A stretch of 64,000 nt of DNA from Actinopolymorpha singaporensis (GCF_900104745.1 NZ_LT629732.1:4575981-4639980), one strand, 5' to 3'; shown: positions 34,381 through 44,641, counted from the stretch's first letter. Notes: generated by a model from the letters alone, not told the origin. Program-made: numbers and translations.

Positions 34381-34852
34381 GGTCGTCCTCCCACACAGGA
34401 GGGGGTCCCCCGCGCCACCACCCTCCCGCGGGATGCGGGCGGCCACTCAGAGCCCTAGTGCCCCACCGGGGCACGCCGATGGTCGAGATGGTCGCCGGGC
34501 GCATGTCCGCTCAGAGCGCGGACCGGTCGCGGTCCGGTAACGAAACTGCGGCCCCCGTAACGGTTCGGCCAAAACTCACATCGCGATGGGACGCTCACCG
34601 ACCGTCGTTCGGATCCGGAGCAACACTGTCCACGTTGGGAAACGGTTTGCGGGCGGTTGTACCCTTCGCCCGGTGCCCTGCGAGATGGACGCCCCGCAGG
34701 AAGGGGTGCCTGATTTCTCACTCAGCACAACAGGCCTTACCGTGTTCCAGTTCAATCAGCTCGACATTGTTGTGTCCGCGTTGCGCGCGCATGCCCCGCA
34801 TGCGCCGGCGCTCGCCGGCACCGCAATGCCCCCAAGGAGGTGACAAGGCCGT
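34381..34852. other. intergenic region with inverted repeats between USP and the opp operon
   Basis: No gene is supported. Visible structures: GTGCCCC-ACC-GGGGCAC at 34458-34474 (7-bp perfect stem, 3-base loop); a weak DosR-box-like 14-mer at 34473-34486 (7 of 14); and, in the probable leader of the peptide transporter, two overlapping hairpins (GCGCATGC-CCC-GCATGCGC at 34787-34805 and GCCGGC-GCTC-GCCGGC at 34804-34819) followed by the full anti-16S AAGGAGGTGA. No single promoter can be fixed. Confidence 0.5.
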
Positions 34853-36670
34853 ATGTTCGCTTCACGGAACGGCCAACGTCGATACCGGCATTGGGCGGCC
34901 GTGAGTGGTTTGTGCGTCCTCGCCCTGGTAGCTGCCGCGTGCAGCCAGGGCACAACGCCTTCTGCTCCGACGACCACTGCGGCCGGAAAGCCCGTCAAGG
35001 GCGGCACGCTCAACATGTTGGGCTCCGGCGACGTTGACTACATGGATCCCAACGTCAGCTACTACTCCATCGGCTACCTCGGCCTGCGGATGTGGAGCCG
35101 GCAGCTGTTCACCTACCCCGCCGAGAACGGCAAGGTGACGACGTCCGTGCCCGACCTGGCGGAGGAGATTCCGACCGCCGACAACAAGGGCATCAGCGCC
35201 GACGGCAAGACCTACACGATCTCCATTCGCCAGGGCGCGCAGTGGAACAGCTCCCCCGCACGGCAGGTGACCGCCGCCGACATGGTCCGGGGCGTCAAGC
35301 GCACCTGCAACCCCGTCCAGCCCTTCGGTGGCATCCCGAACTTCGCCGACCTGATCGTCGGCTACCAGAAGTTCTGTGACGGTTTCGCCAAGGTCGGTCA
35401 GAAGCCCGCCGACATGGCGAAGTACATCAACGACACCCCGCTCCCGGGTGTCGTCGCCAAGGACGAGCGCACGGTGGTCTTCAAGCTGAACCACCCGGCG
35501 ACCTACTTCGTGGACATGCTGACGCTGCCGGCGTTCTCCCCGGCGCCGAAGGAGTTCCTGAAGTACGCCCCGGCCAGCCTCGACCTCGCCAAGAACACGC
35601 TGTCGAACGGTCCGTACGCCATCAAGACGTACTCGCCGACCAAGCAGATCGTGTTCGAGCGCAACCCCGCCTGGAAGGCCTCCAGCGACCCGGTGCGCAA
35701 GGCCTACGTCGACAAGATCGTCGTCAACCAGACGGTCAGCCAGGAGTCCACGCAGCAGCAGCTGCAGACGGGCAGCCCGAGTGCGGACATGGAGTGGGAC
35801 AACTTCCCGCCGCCGTCGCAGCTGCCGCAGCTGATCGCCAAGAAGGACCCGAACCTCAACCTCGGTGAGACCGGTTCGTCGAACCCGTACATCGTGTTCA
35901 ACACGGTGTCGCCGAGCAACAACGGCGCCCTGAAGAAGCCCGAGGTCCGGCAGGCGCTGGCGTACGCGATCAACCGCGCCAACATCATCCAGGCGCTCGG
36001 TGGGCCGAAGGTCAACCCGCCGCTCACCCACGTCCTGCCGAGCAGCATCGTCGGCAGCAAGGACTTCGACCCGTACCCGCACAACGTGGCCAAGGCGAAG
36101 CAGCTGCTGGCCAAGGCGGGCTACAAGAACGGTCTGACGCTGAAGTTCGTGTACCGCAACGCCTCCGAGGGCAGCCGCAAGACGTTCGCGACTGTGCAGC
36201 AGGACCTCAAGGCGATCGGTGTCAACGTCAAGGGTGTCGCGGTTCCCAACGCCGACTTCTACACGAAGTACATGCAGGCGCCGAGCGTGACAAAGCGCGG
36301 TGTCTGGGACGTCTCCCTGGCCGGATGGGGTTCGGACTGGTACGGCAACGCCGCACTGTCCTTCTTCGCCCCGCTGTTCTCCGGCAAGCCGTCGTTCCCG
36401 CCGGTCGGGAGCAACTTCGGCTTCTACGAGAACCCCGCGGTCAACAAGCTCATCACGCAGGCCTCCACCGCCAAGGAGGAGTCCACCGCGGGGAGCCTGT
36501 GGGCGCAGGCCGACCAGCAGGTCATGAAGGACGCGCCGTTCTTCCCGATCACCAACCCGGTGCAGGCCAACTACCACGCATCGCAGACGAAGAACACCGT
36601 CTACCTTCCGTCCTTGCAGAACTTCGACCCGACCAACATCTGGTTGGAGCAGGGCAAGCAGGGCGGCTGA
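34853..36670 (+). CDS. oligopeptide/dipeptide ABC transporter substrate-binding lipoprotein
   Basis: 605 residues, family 5 of extracellular solute-binding proteins. The lipobox LVAAAC gives a lipid-anchored mature protein starting at Cys. Conserved features are TLNMLGSGDVDYMDPN near the N terminus, NPYIVFNT and the KKPEVRQALAYAINR block. AAGGAGGTGA 8-11 bases upstream gives a very strong start. First gene of a five-gene operon (SBP-D-F-C-B). A stem-loop after it (36681-36716) would favour its expression over the downstream genes. The ligand is probably a peptide but could be another small solute. Confidence 0.92.
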   Translation: MFASRNGQRRYRHWAAVSGLCVLALVAAACSQGTTPSAPTTTAAGKPVKGGTLNMLGSGDVDYMDPNVSYYSIGYLGLRMWSRQLFTYPAENGKVTTSVPDLAEEIPTADNKGISADGKTYTISIRQGAQWNSSPARQVTAADMVRGVKRTCNPVQPFGGIPNFADLIVGYQKFCDGFAKVGQKPADMAKYINDTPLPGVVAKDERTVVFKLNHPATYFVDMLTLPAFSPAPKEFLKYAPASLDLAKNTLSNGPYAIKTYSPTKQIVFERNPAWKASSDPVRKAYVDKIVVNQTVSQESTQQQLQTGSPSADMEWDNFPPPSQLPQLIAKKDPNLNLGETGSSNPYIVFNTVSPSNNGALKKPEVRQALAYAINRANIIQALGGPKVNPPLTHVLPSSIVGSKDFDPYPHNVAKAKQLLAKAGYKNGLTLKFVYRNASEGSRKTFATVQQDLKAIGVNVKGVAVPNADFYTKYMQAPSVTKRGVWDVSLAGWGSDWYGNAALSFFAPLFSGKPSFPPVGSNFGFYENPAVNKLITQASTAKEESTAGSLWAQADQQVMKDAPFFPITNPVQANYHASQTKNTVYLPSLQNFDPTNIWLEQGKQGG

Positions 36671-36680
36671 CCCCCACGGA

Positions 36681-36716
36681 GGAGGGCGCCCGGCCGGGCC
36701 GGCCGGTGCGCCCTCC
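36681..36716 (+). terminator. stem-loop between the binding protein gene and oppD
   Basis: GGAGGGCGC at 36681-36689 pairs with GCGCCCTCC at 36708-36716, with inner CCGG/CCGG pairing, giving a long GC-rich hairpin with one mismatch, 10 bp after the stop. In ABC operons such hairpins usually act as partial terminators or mRNA stabilisers that give more binding protein than membrane components. Confidence 0.65.
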
Positions 36717-36724
36717 TTCGCCTG

Positions 36725-37819
36725 ATGGAGATTCCCGTGGTCGACAACATCGACAACTCCGCCAACGCCGCGCCGGACACCCTCCGAGCCGGCACCTCCC
36801 CGCTGCTTTCCGTCCAGGACCTGAAGGTGTCGTTCAGGACATCGGACGGTGTCGTACAGGCCGTACGCGGCGTGTCGTTCGACGTGGAGCGCGGCAAGAC
36901 CCTCGCCATCGTCGGCGAGTCCGGTTCGGGCAAGAGTGTCTCCACCCAGACCGTCGTGGGCCTCACCCGGGGCGCGAAGGTCAGCGGACGGGCGCTCTTC
37001 GAGGGCCGTGACCTGCTCACCATGAGCAAGGAGGACCTGCGACAGGTCCGTGGCGCGAAGATCGGCATGATCTTCCAGGACTCCCAGTCCAGTCTTCACC
37101 CCTACTACCGCGTCGGCTGGCAGATCAGCGAGATGATCCGCGCCCACGACCGGTCGATCTCGAAGTCCGCGGCACGCGAACGCTCGATCGAGCTGTTGCG
37201 CCGGGTCGGCATCCCCAAGCCCGACCGCCGCGTCGACGACTACCCCCACCAGTTCTCCGGCGGCATGCGCCAGCGCGCGATGATCGCGATGGCGATGGCG
37301 CTGGATCCCGTGCTTCTGGTCGCCGACGAGCCCACCACCGCCCTCGACGTCACCGTCCAGGCGCAGGTGCTGGAGGTCATGGCCGACCTGCAGGCGGAGT
37401 TCGGCACCGCACTGATCATGATCACCCACGACCTCGGCGTGGTGGCCGACGTCGCCGACGAGGTGGCGGTGATGTACGCCGGGCGCATCATGGAACGCAC
37501 CACCCGGCGGGAGCTGTTCTACCACCACCACCACCCCTACACCGAGGGTCTGCTCGGCTCGCTGCCGGCCGAGAGCGGGGAGCGGCGCCGGCTACGGCCC
37601 ATCGCGGGCAGTCCGCCGAGCCTGATCAGTCCCCCGTCCGGCTGTCCCTTCCACCCGCGGTGCCCGTACGCCTTCGACCAGTGCCGGTCGGAGACCCCGC
37701 CGCTGCGCGAGGTCTTCGGCGACCGGGCGCACCACAGTGCGTGCTGGTTGCCGACCGACGAGGCCGGTCGCGGCGAGGCGCGGGCGGCCCTAACGTCCAG
37801 CACGACGAGCACCAGGTGA
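36725..37819 (+). CDS. oligopeptide ABC transporter ATP-binding protein, OppD/DppD-like
   Basis: 364 residues. Walker [10 protein letters not shown]-loop MIFQDSQ, signature FSGGMRQR, Walker [13 protein letters not shown] and H-loop ITHDLG are all present. The C-terminal oligopeptide (HPY) region has the four-cysteine set [14 protein letters not shown]...C seen in OppD/DppD proteins. The final 20 residues are Ala/Ser/Thr-rich. It lies between the binding protein gene and oppF in one operon, and works with OppF to drive peptide import. Confidence 0.92.
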   Translation: MEIPVVDNIDNSANAAPDTLRAGTSPLLSVQDLKVSFRTSDGVVQAVRGVSFDVERGKTLAIVGESGSGKSVSTQTVVGLTRGAKVSGRALFEGRDLLTMSKEDLRQVRGAKIGMIFQDSQSSLHPYYRVGWQISEMIRAHDRSISKSAARERSIELLRRVGIPKPDRRVDDYPHQFSGGMRQRAMIAMAMALDPVLLVADEPTTALDVTVQAQVLEVMADLQAEFGTALIMITHDLGVVADVADEVAVMYAGRIMERTTRRELFYHHHHPYTEGLLGSLPAESGERRRLRPIAGSPPSLISPPSGCPFHPRCPYAFDQCRSETPPLREVFGDRAHHSACWLPTDEAGRGEARAALTSSTTSTR

Positions 37820-37827
37820 GGCGATCG

Positions 37828-38967
37828 GTGAACGCCAGCGACACATCGAACAGCACGCCGAAGGCCCCCGCCACCGCCCGCGGAGGCACCGACCACGACG
37901 TGCTTCTGGAGGTCGAGAACCTCCAGAAGTGGTTCCCGGTCTCCTCCGACCGGCTGTTCCGGCGCGGCAAGGAGCACGTGCAGGCCGTCGACGGAGTCGA
38001 CCTGCAGGTGCGGGCGGGTGAGACGCTCGGCCTGGTCGGTGAGACCGGCTGCGGAAAGTCGACCCTCGCGCGCTGCATGACGCGGCTGTACGACGTGACG
38101 TCGGGCCGGGTGACCTTCGACGGCACCGACATCACCTCCCTGTCGCGGCGGGAGTTGCGGCCGCTGCGCCGGGAGATCCAGATGATCTTCCAGGACCCGT
38201 ACGGCTCGCTGAACCCCCGGCGCCGGGTCGGCTCGATCATCGGTGACCCGTTCGCCATCCACGGAGTGGGCAAGGGAGCCGAGCGCAAGCGCAAGGTCCA
38301 GGAGCTGATGGAGCTCGTCGGCCTCAATCCCGAGCACTACAACCGGTTCCCCGCGGAGTTCTCCGGCGGCCAGCGCCAGCGCATCGGTGTGGCCCGGGCG
38401 CTGGCGATGCGGCCCAAGCTGATCGTGTGTGACGAGCCGGTCTCCGCGCTGGACGTCTCCATCCAGGCGCAGATCATCAACCTGCTGGCCGACCTGCAGC
38501 AGGAGTTCAACCTGACCTACGTCTTCATCGCCCACGACCTGTCGGTGGTGCGCCACGTCAGTGACCGGATCGCGGTGATGTACCTCGGCAAGGTGGTCGA
38601 GGTCGCGGAGGCCGACGCCCTGCACGAGGCGCCACGCCACCCCTACACCAACGCGCTGCTGTCGGCGGTTCCGCTGGCCGACCCGGACCTTTCGGACCGG
38701 CGCGAGCGGATCATCCTGCGCGGCGACGTACCCTCGCCGCTCAACCCGCCGACCGGCTGCCGGTTCCACCCGCGCTGCCCGAAGGCCGCCGACACGTGCG
38801 CCGCCGAGGTGCCGCCGTTGATCAGCCGGCTGAACGACGGTCCGGACCACCTCGCCGCCTGCCACTTCCCGGTGGAGATCGGCGAGAACCTCGTCGAGGC
38901 ACGGCCAACGATCGCCGCGGAGCGCACCGAGTTCGCTCCTGAGCTGGTGAACGGAGACCAGTCGTGA
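37828..38967 (+). CDS. oligopeptide ABC transporter ATP-binding protein, OppF/DppF-like
   Basis: 379 residues from a GTG 8 bp after the oppD stop; longer in-frame starts would run back into oppD. Walker [10 protein letters not shown]-loop [12 protein letters not shown] (typical of OppF), signature FSGGQRQR, Walker [13 protein letters not shown], and the HPY region [14 protein letters not shown]. The stop overlaps the oppC start by 4 bp. It is the second ATPase of the transporter. Confidence 0.92.
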   Translation: MNASDTSNSTPKAPATARGGTDHDVLLEVENLQKWFPVSSDRLFRRGKEHVQAVDGVDLQVRAGETLGLVGETGCGKSTLARCMTRLYDVTSGRVTFDGTDITSLSRRELRPLRREIQMIFQDPYGSLNPRRRVGSIIGDPFAIHGVGKGAERKRKVQELMELVGLNPEHYNRFPAEFSGGQRQRIGVARALAMRPKLIVCDEPVSALDVSIQAQIINLLADLQQEFNLTYVFIAHDLSVVRHVSDRIAVMYLGKVVEVAEADALHEAPRHPYTNALLSAVPLADPDLSDRRERIILRGDVPSPLNPPTGCRFHPRCPKAADTCAAEVPPLISRLNDGPDHLAACHFPVEIGENLVEARPTIAAERTEFAPELVNGDQS

Positions 38968-39929
38968 GCACCACCGAGACCCCGTACGACCTGGAGACCG
39001 AGCAGCCCAAGAGCTCGATCGAGGGCCGCAGTCCCTGGCGGCTGGCCTGGGAACGCCTGCGCCGCGACCGGGTGGCGCTGATCTCCTTCGTGGTCATCCT
39101 GCTGATCGTCGCGATCGCGGTCTTCGCGCCGGTGGTGGCGGCGATCACCGGCCATGGCGTGAACACGCAGTACCGCGCCAACGGCCTGACCCCCGACGGC
39201 ATGCCCAAGGCGCCGAGCGGTGAGTTCTGGTTCGGCACCGACGACCTGGGCCGCGACATCCTGGTCCGGATCGCCTACGGGGCCCGGATCTCCCTGCTGG
39301 TCGGCGTCGTGGCGACGCTGCTGACCGTGGCCATCGGCGTGGTGGTCGGGCTCGCGGCCGGCTACTTCGGCGGGATCATCGACACCATCCTCGCCCGGTT
39401 GGTCGATGTCGTCCTGTCCTTCCCGTTCCTGCTGTTCGCCCTCGCCCTGGTGTCCATCACCGGGCCGAGCCTGAAGGTCGTGATCATCGCGATCAGTGCG
39501 TTCAGCTGGGCCTCGGTGGCCCGGATCGTGCGCGGCCAGGTGCTGTCGTTGCGAGAACGCGAGTTCGTCGAGGCGGCCAGGTCGCTCGGCGCGAGCGACA
39601 GCCGGATCATGTTCGTGGACGTGCTCCCGAACGTCATGGCACCGGTGATCGTCTACACCACGTTGCTCATCCCCACGGTGATCGTCGTGGAGGCGACGCT
39701 GTCGTTCCTCGGTCTGGGTGTGCCCGCGCCCACCCCGACGTGGGGCGGCATGCTGAACGAGGCGATCAACTACTACCAGGTCGCCTGGTGGTTCATCGTC
39801 TTCCCCGGACTCGCGCTGCTCATCACCACGCTGGCGTTCAACCTGCTCGGTGACGGCGTACGCGACGCCTTCGACCCGGGATCGGACCGACTTCTCAACG
39901 CACAAACGGAATCGGAAAAGGGTGAGTGA
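38964..39929 (+). CDS. oligopeptide ABC transporter permease, OppC/DppC-like
   Basis: 321 residues from a GTG overlapping the oppF stop. Cytoplasmic N terminus, then six predicted transmembrane segments. The OppC N-terminal motif precedes the first segment ([18 protein letters not shown]) and [22 protein letters not shown] follows. The EAA loop for ATPase contact is [24 protein letters not shown]. The stop overlaps the next permease gene by 4 bp. Confidence 0.92.
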   Translation: MSTTETPYDLETEQPKSSIEGRSPWRLAWERLRRDRVALISFVVILLIVAIAVFAPVVAAITGHGVNTQYRANGLTPDGMPKAPSGEFWFGTDDLGRDILVRIAYGARISLLVGVVATLLTVAIGVVVGLAAGYFGGIIDTILARLVDVVLSFPFLLFALALVSITGPSLKVVIIAISAFSWASVARIVRGQVLSLREREFVEAARSLGASDSRIMFVDVLPNVMAPVIVYTTLLIPTVIVVEATLSFLGLGVPAPTPTWGGMLNEAINYYQVAWWFIVFPGLALLITTLAFNLLGDGVRDAFDPGSDRLLNAQTESEKGE

Positions 39930-40891
39930 CGGTGGCCCGTTTCCTCGTCAAGCGGATCCTGCACGGCGCGTTGGTGCTGTTGCTCATCACCATGGGCGTG
40001 TTCGCCATCTTCTTCGTGGCGCCCAACAACGTCGCCCGCACCCTTGCCGGCCGGCAGGCCACGCCGGAGACCGTGAAGCTCATCGAGCAGCGGCTGGGTC
40101 TGGACCAACCGGTCTGGAAGCAGTACCTCGACTTCTTGTGGAAGGCCCTGCACGGCGACCTCGGCTTCGACTACTACCACCAGGTGCCGGTGACGCAGAT
40201 CATCGGCGACGCGCTGCCGGCCACCATCGGGCTGGCCCTCGGCGCGGCGGTCATCTGGATGCTGCTCGGGGTGTTCAACGGCATCGTGGCGGCGGTCCGG
40301 CCGCGGTCGATCGCGGACCGGGGCATGACCGGTTTCGCGTTGTTCTTCTACTCGATGCCGACGTTCCTGCTGGGTCTGCTGCTCCTGTACTTCCTGTACT
40401 TCCAGCTCACCCTCGCCGGATACCCGATCTTCCCGGCGGGCGGCTACGTACCCATATCGCAGAACCCGCTGGACTGGGCGCGCCACCTGGTGCTCCCCTG
40501 GCTCACCCTGGCGCTGGTCCTGGCCGCGACGTACACCCGGTTGACCCGCGGTTCGATGCTGGACGTGCTCGGTGAGGACTACATCCGCACCGCGCGGTCC
40601 AAGGGCATCTCCGAACGCCGGGTCGTCTACCTTCACGGCCTGCGCAGCGCGCTCACCCCGGTCGTGACGCAGTTCGGCATCGACCTCGGTCAGCTCGTCG
40701 GCGGTGTGGTGGTCACCGAGACGGTGTTCAGCATCGACGGCCTGGGCAAGACGGCGATCGACGCGATCAACCAGCAGGACCTGCCGGTGATCATCGGGAT
40801 CGTCATCTTCGCCGCGGTGGCGGTCATCGTCGCCAACATCCTGGTCGACGTCGCCTACGCCTTCCTCGACCCGCGGGTACGCCTGAACTGA
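39926..40891 (+). CDS. oligopeptide ABC transporter permease, OppB/DppB-like
   Basis: 321 residues from a GTG overlapping the oppC stop. OppB hallmarks: first segment RILHGALVLLLITMGVFAIFF, the periplasmic loop LGLDQPVWKQYLDFLWKALHGDLG and the EAA loop DYIRTARSKGISERRVVYLHGLRSAL. It is the last gene of the operon; having B after C is the reverse of the usual opp order. Confidence 0.92.
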   Translation: MTVARFLVKRILHGALVLLLITMGVFAIFFVAPNNVARTLAGRQATPETVKLIEQRLGLDQPVWKQYLDFLWKALHGDLGFDYYHQVPVTQIIGDALPATIGLALGAAVIWMLLGVFNGIVAAVRPRSIADRGMTGFALFFYSMPTFLLGLLLLYFLYFQLTLAGYPIFPAGGYVPISQNPLDWARHLVLPWLTLALVLAATYTRLTRGSMLDVLGEDYIRTARSKGISERRVVYLHGLRSALTPVVTQFGIDLGQLVGGVVVTETVFSIDGLGKTAIDAINQQDLPVIIGIVIFAAVAVIVANILVDVAYAFLDPRVRLN

Positions 40892-41108
40892 CAGACAGAC
40901 AGCGGAGGCAGGTTGGGCCGGAAGTCCTCGGTCGCGCGGCCGCCGGATTCTTCCTCGCGGGACCCGGATCCGTGCTGCACAAGGTGTTCGCGAGCAGGTT
41001 TCGGGATCGGAGCGCACGGGCAGGCGTGCGTGGCCGGACTTCGCGGTCGTCTCCCTCAGCAGGTGTGAGCGGGGATACCGTCGGAGAGGAGCCCGGAGAG
41101 AACGACCT

Positions 41109-41570
41109 GTGAGCAGGTGGGCGATGGACGCGTGGGTCGTGTGGTTGGTAGTGGCGCTGGTTTTCGGTATTGCCGAACTCCTCCGGCTCACGCTCTACCT
41201 CGCCCCGATGTCGGGCGCGGCACTGGTGACGGCACTGGTGGCGGCCACGGGCCTCGGGGTGTCGTTCCAGTTCGCGACGTTCGCGCTTGCCGCCCTGCTG
41301 CTGGTGGTGTTCGTTCGCCCACTCGCCCAGCACGCGCTGCGAAGGGTCCCGGAGATGCGGTCGGGAACGGCGGCGCTGGTGGGGCGGGAGGCGCTGGTGC
41401 TCCGGGAGGTGACCCGGCATGCCGGGCGGGTCCGGATCGGCGGTGAGGTGTGGAGCGCTCGCGCGTACGACTCCACGCTGGTGATTCCTCCCGGCGCCAC
41501 CGTGGACGTGATCGCGATCGAGGGCGCGACGGCGCTCGTCTATCCGCGTGAGGACCCCTGGTCCGTCTGA
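41109..41570 (+). CDS. NfeD-like membrane protein
   Basis: 153 residues from a GTG (GGAGAG nine bases upstream; an ATG at 41124 is possible). Two or three N-terminal transmembrane segments are followed by a small OB-like domain: GREALVLREVTRHAGRVRIGGEVWSARAYDSTLVIPPGATVDVIAIEGATALV, typical of short NfeD proteins. These usually work with stomatin/flotillin-type partners in membrane quality control; no such partner is next to it here. It is convergent with the lipoprotein gene, with a hairpin between them. Confidence 0.85.
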   Translation: MSRWAMDAWVVWLVVALVFGIAELLRLTLYLAPMSGAALVTALVAATGLGVSFQFATFALAALLLVVFVRPLAQHALRRVPEMRSGTAALVGREALVLREVTRHAGRVRIGGEVWSARAYDSTLVIPPGATVDVIAIEGATALVYPREDPWSV

Positions 41571-41576
41571 TCCCCG

Positions 41577-41597
41577 GCCCGGCCTCGGCAGCCGGGC
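41577..41597. terminator. bidirectional stem-loop between nfeD-like and lipoprotein genes
   Basis: GCCCGGC and GCCGGGC form a perfect 7-bp stem around a 7-base loop, exactly between two convergent stop codons. No T-run. Shared terminator is the likely role. Confidence 0.5.
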
Positions 41598-41599
41598 GG

Positions 41600-42127
41600 C
41601 TACTGGCCCGGGCAGGTCCCAGCGATCGTGGTGCGCAGCGACTCCGCGGCGGTGGCGACGGCCATCGCCGCGGTGGTGATCCCGTCCACCGCGGGCGATG
41701 CGGTCGCCTTTGCGCTGCCGACCTGCTTGATCGCGGTGCTCAGGCCGCCCAGGGCGGCCGAGAGCGCGTCCAGCTGCGGCCGCCAGGCCGAGGAGGCGGC
41801 GGCCCGCAGGCCCTTCAGGTCGGCGCGGACGGCGTTCAGCTTGCGTTCCACGCCGTTGGTGCCCTCCGCGCGCACGTCGACGTTCTTCAGCGCGACCAGT
41901 GAGGACTGCAGCTTCTTCGCCTGCGCGCACACTGCCGCGTTGGCAGTGTCCGCAGGAGACGCCGAGGACGCGGCCTGCGTGGTCGGGCTCGCCGTGGACG
42001 ACGAGTTCCCCGAGCCGCCGCAGCCGGCGAGGACGACCGCGCAGAGCAGGCCGAGACAGACCAGCGCGGCGAGCATCGCCGCCCGTGGCGTACCGGCCGC
42101 GGCCGCGCGTACCGAGGACCTTCGCAT
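41600..42127 (-). CDS. lipoprotein of unknown function
   Basis: 175 residues from the ATG at 42127 (AAGGAG upstream); the longer frame to 42199 is not supported. Signal peptide with lipobox VLAGC at about residue 34-38, then a Ser/Thr/Ala linker and a helical domain in which two cysteines (AAVCAQAKK, AGTCPGQ) could pair. Many Ala-rich heptad-like helices are seen (LDALSAALGGLSTAIKQVGSA). I do not recognise a family. It stands alone. Confidence 0.7.
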   Translation of the reverse strand: MRRSSVRAAAAGTPRAAMLAALVCLGLLCAVVLAGCGGSGNSSSTASPTTQAASSASPADTANAAVCAQAKKLQSSLVALKNVDVRAEGTNGVERKLNAVRADLKGLRAAASSAWRPQLDALSAALGGLSTAIKQVGSAKATASPAVDGITTAAMAVATAAESLRTTIAGTCPGQ

Positions 42128-42270
42128 GCCGGGCTCCTTCCCCGTGGGCCGAACTGGATCGTTGATACCCAGAGTGCGGCGAGCCGACCCTTTGTGCACC
42201 CGGCCACCTCCGGGTCGCGCCCCGTCGCCCGGTCTCGGCGGCGGATCGGATTCTGCGCGAGGATCTGGTC

Positions 42271-43449
42271 ATGAGCCGACAGCCCGGGCAACCCGACCCC
42301 ACTGACCTGCTCGACGTCGCCGCGTTGCTCACCGACGAGGAGCGGGCGATCCAGGCGACCGTACGCCGCCTGCTGGCCGAGCACGCCGAGCCGTACGCCG
42401 GCGAGTGGTTCGAACGCGCGGAGTTCCCGCGGGCGCTCGTGCCCCGGTTCGCCGAGCTGGGCCTGCTCGGCATGCACCTGGACGGCTACGGCTGTGCCGG
42501 CACCAACGCCGTTAGCTACGGCCTGGCCTGCCTGGAGCTGGAAGCGGTCGACAGCGCGCTGCGCAGCTTCGTGTCGGTGCAGGGTTCGCTGGCGATGTAC
42601 GCGTTGTGGCGGTTCGGGTCACCGCGGCAGAAGGAGGAGTGGCTGCCGGCGATGGCCGCCGGCACCGCCATCGGCTGTTTCGGCCTGACCGAACCCGACC
42701 ACGGCAGCGACCCCGCCGCCATGGCCACCACCGCCCTGCGCACCGACGCCGGCTGGGTGCTGGACGGCACGAAGATGTGGATCACCAACGGCGGCATCGC
42801 CGACGTGGCGATCGTGTGGGCTCGTACGGACACCGGCGTACGCGGGTTCTGCGTACCCCGCGGCACGCCTGGGTTCGCCACCCGCGACATGCACCACAAG
42901 CTGTCGCTGCGGGCGTCGGTGACCTCGGAGCTGATCCTGTCCGGCTGCGAGGTGCCCGACGAGGCGATCCTTCCCGAGGCCACCGGCCTGCGCGCTCCCC
43001 TTGCCTGCCTGAACGAGGCGAGGTTCGGGATCGTGTGGGGCGCCCTCGGCGCGGCCCGGTCCTGCCTCGCGACCGCGGTCGACTACGCGCGTGAGCGCAC
43101 GCAGTTCGGCCGCCCGGTGGCGGCGTTCCAGCTCACCCAGGAGAAGCTCGTCGAGATGGCGCTGGAGCTCAACAAGGGGATGCTCCTCGCGCTCCACCTC
43201 GGCCGCCGCAAGGACGCCGGGCAGCTGCGACCGGACCAGGTGAGCTTCGGCAAGCTCAACAACGTCCGCGCCGCGCTGCAGATCGCCAGGACCGCGCGGA
43301 CGATCCTGGGCGCGAACGGCATCTCGCTGGAGTACCCCGTCCTGCGGCACGCCAACAACCTGGAGTCGGTCCTCACCTACGAGGGGACCAGCGAGATCCA
43401 CACCCTGGTCCTCGGTGAGGCGATCACCGGGCTGCCGGCGTTCCGCTGA
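42271..43449 (+). CDS. acyl-CoA dehydrogenase, glutaryl-CoA dehydrogenase type
   Basis: 392 residues. FAD flavoenzyme oxidising acyl-CoA; this subgroup also decarboxylates glutaryl-CoA to crotonyl-CoA in lysine/tryptophan breakdown. Family marks: GYGCAGTNAVSYGL, RSFVSVQGSLAMY, the GLTEPDHGSDP FAD/substrate motif, WITNGG and the catalytic Glu in TYEGTSEIHTL. The start (ATG 42271) has GAGGAT upstream. It stands alone between lipoprotein and aldo/keto reductase genes and is not in an obvious catabolic operon. Confidence 0.9.
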   Translation: MSRQPGQPDPTDLLDVAALLTDEERAIQATVRRLLAEHAEPYAGEWFERAEFPRALVPRFAELGLLGMHLDGYGCAGTNAVSYGLACLELEAVDSALRSFVSVQGSLAMYALWRFGSPRQKEEWLPAMAAGTAIGCFGLTEPDHGSDPAAMATTALRTDAGWVLDGTKMWITNGGIADVAIVWARTDTGVRGFCVPRGTPGFATRDMHHKLSLRASVTSELILSGCEVPDEAILPEATGLRAPLACLNEARFGIVWGALGAARSCLATAVDYARERTQFGRPVAAFQLTQEKLVEMALELNKGMLLALHLGRRKDAGQLRPDQVSFGKLNNVRAALQIARTARTILGANGISLEYPVLRHANNLESVLTYEGTSEIHTLVLGEAITGLPAFR

Positions 43450-43483
43450 GGGGCCCGGCGGCCTGGCGGCCGGCCGGACGCGG

Positions 43484-44467
43484 CTACCAGCGGTCGTGCA
43501 CCTGCGGGCGGATCAGCTCGTCGTAGACCGCGCGGATCTCGTCGTGCGCACCGGCGGTGAGCCGGGGCAGCTCGGCGGCACCGGCGTTGGACCACACCTG
43601 TACGGGATTACGCGCGCCCGGGATGACGACGCTCACCTCCCGCTGGTCGAGGATCCAGCGCAGCGCGACCTGGGCCAGCGACGCCTTGGGCGGCACCAGC
43701 GGCTCCAGGCGGGCGGCCGCCTCGACCCCGGTGGCGAAGTCGACACCGGCGAACGTCTCCCCCACGTCGAAGGCCGAGCCGTCGCGGTTGTACGTGCGGT
43801 GGTCGTCGTCGCCGAACTGCGTGGAGGCGTCGTACTTGCCCGACAGCAGGCCGCTGGCCAGCGGCACCCGCGCGATGATGCCCACCCCCGCCCGGGCGGC
43901 GGCCGGCAGCACCTCCTCCAGCGGCTTGCGCCGGAACGCGTTCAGGATGATCTGGACGGTCGCCACGCCCGGACGCTCGATCGCGGTCATCGCCTCCGCG
44001 CAGGTCTCCACGCTCACGCCGTACGCCGCGATCCGCTCCTCGGCCACCAGCGTGTCCAGGGCGTCGTAGACCGCGTCGTTTCCGTAGACCGGCGTCGGCG
44101 GGCAGTGCAGCTGCACCAGGTCGAGCCGGTCCACGCCGAGGTTCTCCCGCGAGCGGTCGGTCCAGGCGCGGAAGTTGTCGAGGGTGTAGTGGCTCGGCTC
44201 CAGCGGTGCACGCCGGCCCATCTTGGTGGCGACCATGATGTCCGCCTCGGGCCGCTGGCGGAGCAGGCGTCCGATCACCCGTTCGCTGCGGCCGTCGCCG
44301 TAGACGTCGGCGCTGTCAATGAACGTCACTCCGGCGTCGACGGCGGCGTTGAGCACCGCGAGCGCCTCGGCCTCGGTGACCTCTCCCCAGTCGCCTCCCA
44401 GCTGCCAGGCCCCCAGCCCGACAACTCCCACCTTGCGACCCGTTCGTCCGAGAATACGTTGTTCCAC
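43484..44467 (-). CDS. aldo/keto reductase
   Basis: 327 residues from a GTG at 44467 that begins EQRILGRTGRKVG, the usual opening; the long frame upstream is rejected. TIM-barrel NADPH oxidoreductase with the tetrad visible: Asp and Tyr in IDSADVYGDGRSE, Lys in VATKMGRR and His in LVQLHCPP. The cofactor end is VVIPGARNPVQV. Substrate unknown. No strong ribosome site precedes the GTG. Confidence 0.88.
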   Translation of the reverse strand: MEQRILGRTGRKVGVVGLGAWQLGGDWGEVTEAEALAVLNAAVDAGVTFIDSADVYGDGRSERVIGRLLRQRPEADIMVATKMGRRAPLEPSHYTLDNFRAWTDRSRENLGVDRLDLVQLHCPPTPVYGNDAVYDALDTLVAEERIAAYGVSVETCAEAMTAIERPGVATVQIILNAFRRKPLEEVLPAAARAGVGIIARVPLASGLLSGKYDASTQFGDDDHRTYNRDGSAFDVGETFAGVDFATGVEAAARLEPLVPPKASLAQVALRWILDQREVSVVIPGARNPVQVWSNAGAAELPRLTAGAHDEIRAVYDELIRPQVHDRW

Positions 44468-44641
44468 GGGCGAGAGCCTACGGCCCGTCGGGCGTACTCG
44501 CAGGTGCGGGAGGGAACCCCCGGCCCCCGCCGAACGTTCTGACGCTCCGCCCGCGATGACCGGGGGCCCGTCGCGCAGGACCTTCGGCACTACGCCCGGT
44601 GGTGGCAGCAGACCAGGATCGGGTCGCGAGGGGGGATGGAC

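Noticed and set aside
34401-34411. GGGGGTCCCCC palindrome as a DosR box
   Set aside because: It is only about 21-31 bp before the USP start, next to the ribosome site, and lacks the 4-base centre of the other sites.
34473-34486. ACGCCGATGGTCGA as a full DosR box for the single-domain USP
   Set aside because: Position fits (93-106 bp upstream) but only 7 of 14 bases match; mentioned as weak only.
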